DNA of 60,000 nt. Origin: Symsagittifera roscoffensis. Its lineage: Eukaryota > Xenacoelomorpha > Acoela > Convolutidae. The notes beneath the pieces were generated by a model. It was not told where the DNA came from, did not search any database, and saw only the letters and a program-made list of their open reading frames with translations. Below are positions 36,701 through 41,732 of the stretch, piece after piece. Each line of letters starts with the position of its first letter. Position 1 is the first letter of the stretch. A program made the translations under genes and the position numbers. The stretch covers positions 82,943,574 through 83,003,573 of the forward strand of contig NC_087063.1 in the NCBI RefSeq assembly GCF_963678635.1, in the 5' to 3' direction.

Positions 36701-39700
36701 TTGATTGAAACTTCTCCTTCAAAAACTTTAGCAATTTTTGCGTCTACTTAATCTACTAGTTCGATTATTTTTGGCACTTGTTATTTTTCTTTGTATATTT
36801 GCTCATTTATAAGTTTTGAGTCGAGTGCTATTTCGATTGTTTTGTCCTTTTTGCAGGTTATCACAAAAGGACTTTTGAAATGGTCTTCATCACAGTTTTC
36901 TCATTTCTCAATTATTCTTTCGGATATCAGTCTTTGTATTACTGTTTTCACAGCCGGAAGTAAGATCAATGGAACTCTTCTCGCCTTTAGCTGTATCGGT
37001 CTTAAGGGGCTGTGAAAATGTGTTATCATTGATTTGTTATTCATTTTAGCGATTATTTTGAATAGTGTTTTGTATTTATGTCCCATACTGTTTACATCTT
37101 GGTCTACTTTTTCTACATTATTTACAAGGAAGTTTGACTACTCCTTCTGGTTATCGTTTCTGATTTCAGAAGAGGAAAAACCATGTGTGTGACTTCTACG
37201 CCCATCTTTGGGAGATTGTCGTTTCCTAGGATATTCCGTTCGTTCTCCTCCGTTATAAAAGAGATGCTTGTTTTTGTGCCCATCCATTGGATTTTATCGG
37301 AAGTATTATTTTTCTAATTATTTTTATCGGGTCTTCTGTGAAGCTGCAGTATAGATCTTTCGTTGCTTGTTCTTCTGCAAAAAATTTTAAAGAAAGGATC
37401 TCTTAGTTTCACTTCATGGTTGACATTTTTCTTTAGAAAACTAACCGGGCTAGCCGAGCCGACTTGAATAAACATTTGTAAAAGGATCGCTTTTCCTAAG
37501 CCAATGTTCAACAACTTCTTCAGTTCTTTTCTGTCGGAATTGAAAATCGTTTACATTCAAAACTGAGTAGTCGTCATTGTCGCTTAACCCAGCTTCTGTC
37601 AATTCGTTGGCTACATCGCAAAGTTCTTTTTGATTTTTTACAGATACACAGGTTGCTGAAATTGAGAATGTGCATCATTATTTACAGAATGAAGTTTATC
37701 GATAACTTTCATGTTTTTCTTTCGGATTTGTAACTCTTTGCAAAATGGACTTCAAAATTACAAGCTGTACAATGTGCGTCTACTGCTGAAATATTTCATA
37801 AACAAGTTTTCAGTTTCTATGTGTAGAACTGGTTCTCTTTTGGCATTTGCATTCCTTTGGAAATTTGAGTGTGTTGCTGGGTTTTCGTAGCGTTAGGCAT
37901 TTTGAGATGTTTAGCTATGCCTTTCTCGTCTACTAGTGCCAAGGTCAATGCGTCTTGTGGAGTGAATGTCTCAGTTAACAGTTTCCTTTGGATATCGTAA
38001 TTTCTCATGTTATTGATAAATATGTACCGAATCCTTTCTTTTTCTCCGCTGAAGATATCAAATTTTTGACAGTTTCTGCTAGAACACCCCAGATTTTTTA
38101 TATACTCTCACGGTCTTCTTGTACTCCGTTTAACATTTTTTGACGCTCAAAAGTGATGTTCGGTTTTCTGATGAAAGCGAGGGTCAAGTATTTCCAAAAC
38201 TCTTGGAAGTTAATCCGTAGGATTTTCACTTTGGTGAATTTTGGGGCAAAAATTCGTTTTACCTGCTTTCCCAAGGCTGGAATTAACATGGATCTAATTT
38301 TCTTATCCGCTTCTCTTGTCTCAACCCGTCATACGTTTCTTAAATTCTGACTTGATTGATGTCCCTTCTTCGTCTTCGTATCTTTGTTTTTCTTCGAGGT
38401 TTCTGGCTAGTCTTGCTGCCTTGTCTTGTCCGTTTTCTGAGTCTGGGGTTTCTTCGAAGGTAGCTGGAGTTGCTATTCTCCGATCCGAAGGATTGATAAG
38501 GTTATCAATATCTACGTTTTCCTTGGCTATCAGTGCCAATTGAAACATGTCACTCCCCTCGTCTCATGGAATAGGGGGGTCGATCGTGTGATTTTGCCAC
38601 GGTGCAAGTATTCCCCTCATGCCATATTCCTAAGATGACTGCGCCATATTTAAATGTTTAAATAGTATACCCCCTAAAAACGCTAACTAAAATAACTAAG
38701 TTAAAAAAATACGTATGAAAAACTGTTTAAAAGTTTTCAAGCTCTCTCTAAAATTCGAACAATGAAGCGTACACAGCTTCACTCCGAAACCGTGTACGCT
38801 TTTCACAGACATGGTTCAAGATCAAGGTCAGATATAACTCAACAATAATTAATTAATTTCATTGGCAATCAGAACAGCCGCCAAAGCCGCCTTTAGAAAA
38901 AATTTTAGGGACATTCGGCCAGAAATGGATTTCTTAAAAAATACCCAAAGGGGGTCACTTTGGGTCGTTGGGGGTCGAATCACTGAGGAAGAAAAGCGTC
39001 AGCCCATACGCCCCCACCTAAATCTGCCCCTGAGTAGTAAATCATGAATACTATATTGAGCTAGTGTGTGTTACATATGTCAGAAAGAGATTTTTGAGAC
39101 TCGGTCGTCGTCCAAAAGTTGTTTCACTTGAATTTGATAAGAAAATTTTACAGCTTTTTTAAAGGTACCCTCGGAGTGCATAGACAACATCAACGCCAAC
39201 ATCCTCGACTGCGTTCTGCCGGAGAGTAGCGACTGGACGGTGAAGGAGGGGGAGGGGACAGCAGAGTACCTGTGGAAGTTCGAGGAGCGACTCTGGGTGT
39301 CACACAGCTGCAAAGACTGGACAGTAGAGGACACTATGCTGGAAAAGGGAAGATAAAAAGGACGCACAGGGGCCATACAAAAATTCATAGAAAAAAACCA
39401 CAAGAAATTATGGTGTTATAAAAATTGATTAAAAAATAAGGCGTTAAAAAGTAGAAAAGACCCTCTGGGTTATCGAAATCTTTTTTTTTCTTCAAAAAAG
39501 TCATGAATTAGAAAGAAAATGTTGTGAAAATTAAATGACCAAGAAAAAGCAGTTTATTATGAACATAAGGTTATGAGCAGTGTTACATATGTTCGAAAGA
39601 AAATTTTGAGAGTCAATAGCGTTAAAATTAATTCATCTAATTATGACATGAAACAAGTGCCGCTTCCTTAATTGAGTCAAAATTTAAAAAAGCCATCAAC

Positions 39701-40175
39701 TCAACCCAGTCACAATTAAGAAACGCCATGAAATACCCGAATTGTGCATTAACATTGATCAGACTTTTTGTACCATTGAAGAAAACTTTTTCTCTTTTTA
39801 TTTGATTCCATGGATTTGAGAAAAGATGGACTGATTTGCAAAAAAAGTTCCACACACTTGACTGAAATTAAATCTTTGAAAAAGTATGGCTTCTGAAAAA
39901 TATCCTTTATTTAGGGACACGCTGTTCTTTGTGCTGTTCTGCACAGTATGATAGAGGAGAACTACCACCCAGTCATCGCACTGAATTTACCGCCCAGTGG
40001 CACTGCCGAACCCAATGAGACAAAGGACAAGGGATCGAACCCCGTCAGAGCCATTTGCACTTTCTTTTTCGCCAAAGACGAGCCGCATTATAACTCAAAA
40101 ATATATCCAGAAAAAGACCCAAACGATGACTTGTCTGCTTTTACTTCAAATATAAATACGAGTTTGTTAAGTTAA
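6593..40175 (+). CDS. Ten-exon gene: four-repeat protein of unidentified family
   Basis: Ten exons join with matching phases at every junction: 6593-6783, 9365-9543, 10613-10750, 11070-11231, 11655-11909, 12617-12741, 31622-31773, 32390-32537, 39165-39323, 39915-40175. This makes 1,770 nt, or 589 residues. Residues 1-64 are Lys/Asn/Gly/Asp-rich and look disordered. The rest carries about four divergent copies of one module. Each copy has an amphipathic helix (DTIERVESAMK, TPVSQLVHKCIKDSW, ECIDNINANIL), then a strand with a PF/PW-like pair (LYGMPF, LKGQPF, KFEERLW), then a helix and strand (VHAVFMMLKDLL..VVSVANI; GHAVLCAVLHSM..VIALNL) and an aromatic F/W-x-x-K end. I do not recognise the family and assign no function. 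There is no signal peptide or membrane span, so it is probably intracellular. Exon 6 is the source of the 115-unit array, and intron 8 hosts an antisense Gypsy element. The weakest points are the exon 6 acceptor and the GC donor of exon 3. Confidence 0.72.
7889..8800. repeat. GCGGAATCC repeat block between imperfect direct repeats (intron 1)
   Basis: Imperfect direct repeats of about 110 bp (7889-8000 and 8690-8800, both ending in a GGGGGACTT/GAAGGGGACTT motif) enclose a block at 8060-8640. The block is made of degenerate 20-21-bp units built on TGTAAGCGGAATCCGCAA. The same block, including a conserved right end (AGGAACATACAGACACA), recurs at 26.6-27.6 kb and, reversed, near 53.5 kb. It is a dispersed mobile-type repeat of unknown class. 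Antisense ORFs here are repeat shadows. Confidence 0.65.
8734..9054 (-). pseudogene. Unassigned Lys/Ala-rich ORF in intron 1
   Basis: An ORF of 106 codons on the strand opposite to the host gene has a balanced, basic composition in its middle (KTGAAKMNEAGFEKNAKAK). It overlaps the right-hand direct repeat at its 3' end. I see no known motif. It may be a retroelement scrap, or a chance ORF. Confidence 0.2.
9365..9543 (+). CDS. Exon 2 of the four-repeat gene
   Basis: Acceptor TTTTATAG|A, donor GAAG|gtatag. Phases are 2 in and 1 out. Codons are markedly more GC-rich than the flanks. The exon encodes FPYCPNNPVVSVCFHHKQ and the first module helix (DTIERVESAMKFNYCKG). Confidence 0.8.
10106..10133. 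repeat. GA microsatellite
   Basis: A run of GA dinucleotides with one AAAG interruption, in intron 2. Confidence 0.85.
10187..10237 (-). mobile_element. End fragment of the hAT-like MITE family
   Basis: In reverse complement this reads CAGGAGTGGATCTAGAATTT and then a G-rich run and GCGGATTTTCAAAAC. It matches the left end of the MITE at 42,335 base for base apart from a few substitutions. Only about 50 bp remain. Confidence 0.6.
10613..10750 (+). CDS. Exon 3 of the four-repeat gene (GC donor)
   Basis: Acceptor GCTGCTTTTCAG|GA. The exon encodes the strand and helix part of module 1 (RRIELYGMPFQPYF, VHAVFMMLKDLLKAG). The phase needed to join exon 4 places the donor at ACATAG|gcaggc, a GC-AG intron. 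The only nearby GT (CTG|gtttct) gives the wrong phase, and reading through runs into a Ser/Pro-rich tail and a stop at about 10,798. Confidence 0.75.
10814..10849. repeat. Poly-C tract
   Basis: C-runs with rare T and G, in intron 3. This is a likely assembly or sequencing weak point. Confidence 0.8.
11070..11231 (+). CDS. Exon 4 of the four-repeat gene
   Basis: Acceptor TAATTAG|GT, donor AAAAAG|gtcact. Phases are 1 in and 1 out. It encodes the aromatic/basic end of module 1 (RERVWFLRKENF) and a linker with VELHGRCKLRTYG and FLPHFEEIIKEKG. Confidence 0.75.
11655..11909 (+). CDS. Exon 5 of the four-repeat gene
   Basis: Acceptor TTTTTCAAG|GTCAC, donor GAGAACG|gtaaat. Phases are 1 in and 1 out, 84 whole codons. 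It encodes module 2, which lacks the PF pair but keeps the helix-strand pattern (SILTSVLRKLESEGMNIYM, then DRKRSSIMCWKKK). Both intron 4 edges carry AAGGTCAC. Confidence 0.8.
11948..12330 (+). mobile_element. Diverged hAT-like MITE copy (intron 5)
   Basis: It starts CTGGCGCAGATCTAAGAATT, close to the left end of the element at 42,335. It shares the inner GTCGAC..TTTTT, GAGCTCTCCC and CCCTTTGGGTCGGCA blocks with it. The right end is not clear. Confidence 0.6.
12617..12741 (+). CDS. Exon 6 of the four-repeat gene (founder of the array)
   Basis: The exon is chosen because it must take phase 1 from exon 5. TATGAG|TT is the only acceptor I find that does so before the frame's upstream stop, though its pyrimidine tract is poor. 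It ends AGAGG|gtgagt in phase 0, as exon 7 requires. Its last 73 nt (IVLSEAETPVSQLV, HKCIKDSWKR) are identical to the exon part of the array units. It supplies the helix that opens module 3. Confidence 0.6.
12664..25193 (+). repeat. 115-unit tandem array of an exon-intron segment, 109-bp period
   Basis: The unit is 78 nt of exon 6 (from AACAGGATTG) plus the first 31 nt of intron 6 (to TTTTCT), joined head to tail. From the first GATT at 12,669 to the last at 25,090 there are 114 periods less 5 bp, which five single-base deletions explain exactly (near 13,580, 14,012, 14,580, 16,737, 17,290). At each junction TTTTCT meets AACAG, giving an acceptor-like TTTTCTAACAG|G. The donor AGAGG|GTGAGT is kept in nearly every unit. 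Each unit holds a 6-bp hairpin AGAGAC-ACCG-GTCTCT. The variable spacer reads GTATC or GTTGC in the left part and GAAGG in the right part. The unique 3' flank continues from a GAAGG unit. It is not CRISPR, because units are near-identical throughout and there are no unique spacers. Confidence 0.95.
25194..26397. other. Intron 6 sequence right of the array, no gene seen
   Basis: The first bases after the array continue the ancestral intron. Two ORFs of about 70 codons (25,410 and 25,884) have no recognisable content. A short duplication of AGTCTGCCA/GGTCTGCCACTC lies at 26,165-26,216. Confidence 0.45.
26398..27966 (+). mobile_element. Composite repeat with terminal direct repeats and GCGGAATCC core
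   Basis: Diverged direct repeats (26,398-26,562 and 27,686-27,966, the second with an extra segment of about 100 bp) share CGATGCTTA.AAGAT, TCATCAAAATTT, TTCATGAAAAACA and CAATCAG blocks. Between them lies the GCGGAATCC block seen at 8.06-8.64 kb, here split by about 400 bp with a 97-codon minus-strand ORF (27,009-27,302) of unknown kind. The right end AGGAACATACAGACACA is conserved. The arrangement resembles a non-autonomous element with long terminal repeats, but no primer-binding site or polypurine tract was identified. Short tandem repeats (GAACTCATGGAAACTCAT) lie at 26,549-26,611. Confidence 0.5.
27985..28010 (+). promoter_or_regulatory. Putative promoter: NRF1-like palindrome plus TATA box
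   Basis: ACGCATGCGCATGG, close to the NRF1 palindrome, is followed at once by TATATAAG. This is at the right edge of the composite repeat and about 300 bp before the coding-like stretch at 28.3 kb. It may be a promoter of that stretch or of a mobile element. Confidence 0.35.
28314..28645 (+). pseudogene. Unassigned coding-like block ending in a strong donor
   Basis: Two overlapping frames both have protein-like composition. One runs 28,314-28,541 (SAEAVKHAESQLLMAIRDL...) and ends at a stop. The other, +1 to it, is open from about 28,443 (MEEHLTIPNLFRAAIF...) to GCGCG|gtaagt at 28,645, an excellent 5' splice site. It could be an exon of an unknown gene or a frameshifted mobile-element ORF. 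It does not fit the phase or repeat pattern of the host gene, so I leave it out of that gene. Confidence 0.3.
28884..30024. repeat. Direct repeats flanking the Gypsy gag fragment
   Basis: 28,884-29,003 and 29,914-30,024 are close copies sharing GTGAACATCGAGCCGC, GTGCACTTTTTGCA-like and TAAGGAGGAAAGGACA blocks in the same orientation. They bracket the gag relic. They could be remnants of LTRs, or one duplicated internal segment. Confidence 0.6.
28980..29719 (-). pseudogene. Gag fragment of a Gypsy-type LTR retrotransposon
   Basis: Two minus-strand frames run in order. 29,719-29,219 opens MAQAAG and continues through a Trp/Arg segment (ASANLNPRWQFKTGLEQF) and an acidic coiled region. 29,180-28,980 (GETPEAFHAAL, GTLEDKILRDLFI) has the capsid C-terminal pattern of Gypsy gag. 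A frameshift and short gap separate them. No nucleocapsid zinc knuckle, protease or polymerase follows, so this is a gag-only fragment. It shares its start and several blocks with the gag at 38.65 kb, so both belong to related families. It lies antisense in intron 6. Confidence 0.7.
30411..31133 (+). pseudogene. Basic coiled-coil coding-like stretch, unassigned
   Basis: An 84-codon frame from the ATG at 30,441 (RFIKHKVASRPKHTQ..., ending ETLGLTDL) is followed after a stop by another frame (30,761-30,943). A third, from about 30,998 to the stop near 31,133, carries VAKLAEVIIDYIVQVVKMV. All have charged, helix-prone composition and higher GC than the flanks. They may be pieces of one decayed ORF, such as a retroelement first ORF. 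I cannot name the family. Confidence 0.3.
31622..31773 (+). CDS. Exon 7 of the four-repeat gene
   Basis: Acceptor TTTTAATTTAG|AGG, donor CTAAG|gtcatg. Phases are 0 in and 2 out, matching exon 6 and exon 8. It encodes an acidic linker (LLEDEEEKGDK) and the strand-helix part of module 3 (TFILKGQPFSQSS, NLLEVMLALFANLR). It was found by predicting from the module pattern that a phase 0-to-2 exon with a PF pair had to lie between exons 6 and 8. Confidence 0.75.
32283..32374 (-). mobile_element. tRNA-like (SINE head) sequence
   Basis: On the minus strand this ends with an anticodon-arm/T-arm-like order TTTCAACCGAGAGGTTGATG then GTTCGATTCGAGTCC, resembling a box B. The stems are not tRNA-compatible. 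It lies 16 bp before exon 8. Confidence 0.4.
32390..32537 (+). CDS. Exon 8 of the four-repeat gene
   Basis: Acceptor TCTGCTTACAG|G, donor TATAAG|gtaaat. Phases are 2 in and 0 out. It encodes the end of module 3 (SIGFVACTNLHMIVNV, DKGCIWFTSAPKK) and the strand leading to module 4 (FCAIMVENDNSLRAYK). Confidence 0.8.
33600..38655 (-). pseudogene. Degenerate Gypsy-type LTR retrotransposon (antisense in intron 8)
   Basis: Reading right to left on the minus strand, the gag start at about 38,652 (MAQSS then a stop) and gag blocks run to about 37,817. A retropepsin-like piece with a GSASPVSFL segment lies at 37,514-37,314. The reverse transcriptase entry segment (LKARRVPLILLPAVKTVIQ) is at 37,086-36,901, with further RT blocks to about 36,290. 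RNase H (SGLGASLEHM, VAFASKILNT, ELLGVGWAVEH) is at 36,173-35,982, and the post-RNase H/integrase N-terminal linker (ITRRVGGLLPF, DRVSRIPSGK) at 35,980-35,582. Scattered integrase C-terminal-like text continues to about 33,690. The integrase core is not recognisable. Stops and frameshifts occur throughout. I could not delimit its LTRs. Confidence 0.75.
36176..36252. repeat. Short tandem duplication, about 37 bp x 2
   Basis: Two copies of GATATCGAA.TGTGTGTTTT then GTTAGCTTCACGATTT sit inside the Gypsy relic, between the RT and RNase H remnants. They account for part of the frame damage there. Confidence 0.75.
38875..39032 (-). mobile_element. Partial hAT-like MITE copy (intron 8)
   Basis: It ends CCTAAATCTGCCCCTG, the inverted terminal motif of the 42.3-kb MITE, and contains the shared CTTTGGGTCG..GGGGTCGAATC block. 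The other end is not identifiable. Confidence 0.5.
39165..39323 (+). CDS. Exon 9 of the four-repeat gene
   Basis: Acceptor TTTTTTAAAG|GTACCC, phase 0. It encodes the module 4 helix (VPSECIDNINANILDCV) and strand (YLWKFEERLWVSHSCKDWT). The donor is placed at TGGACA|gtagag, because that phase-0 site joins exon 10 with the same spacing to the HAV helix as in module 1. Otherwise the frame runs on for 11 codons to a TAA. Confidence 0.7.
39915..40175 (+). CDS. Exon 10 (terminal) of the four-repeat gene
   Basis: Acceptor CTTTATTTAG|GGA, phase 0. It encodes the module 4 helix-strand (GHAVLCAVLHSMIEEN, HPVIALNLP), a polar loop, the aromatic strand RAICTFFFAKDE and a polar tail ending in LLS and TAA. 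Confidence 0.78.
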   Translation, partial: GHAVLCAVLHSMIEENYHPVIALNLPPSGTAEPNETKDKGSNPVRAICTFFFAKDEPHYNSKIYPEKDPNDDLSAFTSNINTSLLS

Positions 40176-40208
40176 TGCTGTTGAAATATTTGTTGAAAAA
40201 TGATACCA

Positions 40209-40214
40209 AATAAA
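40209..40214 (+). terminator. Polyadenylation signal of the four-repeat gene
   Basis: AATAAA lies 34 bp after the stop codon. Confidence 0.6.
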
Positions 40215-40421
40215 CCAAATTGAGCAGGTAAAACCATGACAACCAAACAACCAAAAATTTTGTTTTGACCACAAACTTTGGATAGAAAATTTGTGTTTTA
40301 AATAAATAGCAGATTAGGTCGAGTGATATGTTAAACCCCCCCCCCCCCCCGAAAAGTTTCCCAGTGTCGAGAAAAAACCGTTTGAGATTTAGATTTTGAG
40401 TAGTTAAAAGCGAAAAGTAAA

Positions 40422-40954
40422 CAAGACTGCTCGTATCAGGGCGAAGCCCTGAATGTTCCGACTGCCTATTAAGGTTTATGGAGCAGTAATAACATTAAAA
40501 AATTAAAAGTAATAAAACAAAATGAAATTTTTTTTTAAATTTTAAATTTTTTTAAAATAAAAATCATCCCCCCACACGCCATATAAAGTACAAAAGGATA
40601 AATTTCGCTACTTGTAACAAATCAACTATGGCAAATAAGCTTCGTTAAACCAATTTGGAACGATTTCTAATGCGGATTAACTCTCCGCTTACGCGTTAAT
40701 AGCGCGAAATATATCGCGCGTTAATTGTCCCAAATTGACCAAAATGGCAATCTTTAAACCCCCATAACTTTACGAAAAAAGATCACAAGTGAAATATCTT
40801 TTCAAATTTGAGCTCAGGACAACAATACCTTTCGAATGATATGAAAAAATTCCGTCAAAAATGGCTAGTTAAAAAGTCGAAATTTGTCTGAAGAAAAAAA
40901 AAACCCACCCCGAGCACAAATATTCCGTTACTTTCGTATCGAAAGTCGGAACAA
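40422..40954 (+). repeat. CGCG-core dispersed repeat, copy 1
   Basis: A 533-bp unit opens CAAGACTGCTCGTATCAGGG and has a 7-bp triloop hairpin TCAGGGC-GAA-GCCCTGA. An A/T run and CCACACGCCAT follow, then the core AGCGCGAAATATATCGCGCG. It ends GAAAGTCGGAACAA. TGTTCCGAC near its left end is the reverse complement of GTCGGAACA at its right end. It has no ORF and is a non-autonomous mobile repeat of undetermined class. Other copies are at 52.7, 55.1, 55.3 and 56.1 kb. Confidence 0.8.
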
Positions 40955-41732
40955 ATATTTGTGTAGGATAAAAGCTTGTAGTTCAAAAATAGTTGGAAAC
41001 AATTCAAAACAGGGGAGCTCGGTTTTGAGGTGAACTGATTTGTTTTAATCATTACTGCACATTACGTGATGATATTTGGGCTAAAATTTATCTGGCACGT
41101 TTTTCCAGGTTCCGACTTCAGGATTTTTCTTGTTTATGTTCCGACCATTGACAGAGGGGAGGAATTTTGTATTCGGATGTTATCCTTGTATAGTTTATGA
41201 GAATTTTAAAAACTGTTTCAACTGCTAGCAAGTGGCAATTTTTCTTTCATATTCGGTCGTAAAGGGAGTACAATGATTCAAATTTCTGAATTCCAGTGTT
41301 GAATAGCTCCCAATTTTCATATCGATGTGACGTCTGTATACATCATTCAGCAGTATAAGTGAGCCATTGTTGATTGAAAAAAGAGCTAAAAATAGTGAAT
41401 ATTGAATTTATAATATTGAATTTTATAGTATTGAATTAGCATTTTTGTTTTGAGGATTTGCCAGTCCTGTTGTTTATTTTTATCCTGTCTTTCCTCTGAA
41501 TCATTGCTGTAACGACTTTAAGCAACTCTTTGGCTATGCGCAGTCACTGCTCATTTATCTTGTTATTGTAGTTATTTTTTTACAGTAACATCAGCAGAGC
41601 TGATGGTCGTTTTTTATTCATTTGTGCTTCAATTAAGTTTTAATACTAACAATTCTAACGTTCTGCTGTAACATCTAGACTAGACGCATTCATTCTAATT
41701 TGTTCACGCTTAGATTATTTTATTTTCACAAC
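40955..41732. other. Intergenic region before the UGT gene
   Basis: No ORFs or repeats that I can support. It should contain the promoter of the UGT gene, but I see no distinctive TATA or initiator. Confidence 0.4.

Noticed and set aside
39324-39356. Exon 9 as terminal exon ending at the TAA at 39,354
   Set aside because: The module would lose its second half, which is present with matching phase in the exon at 39,915. A GTAGAG donor in the right phase exists before the stop.
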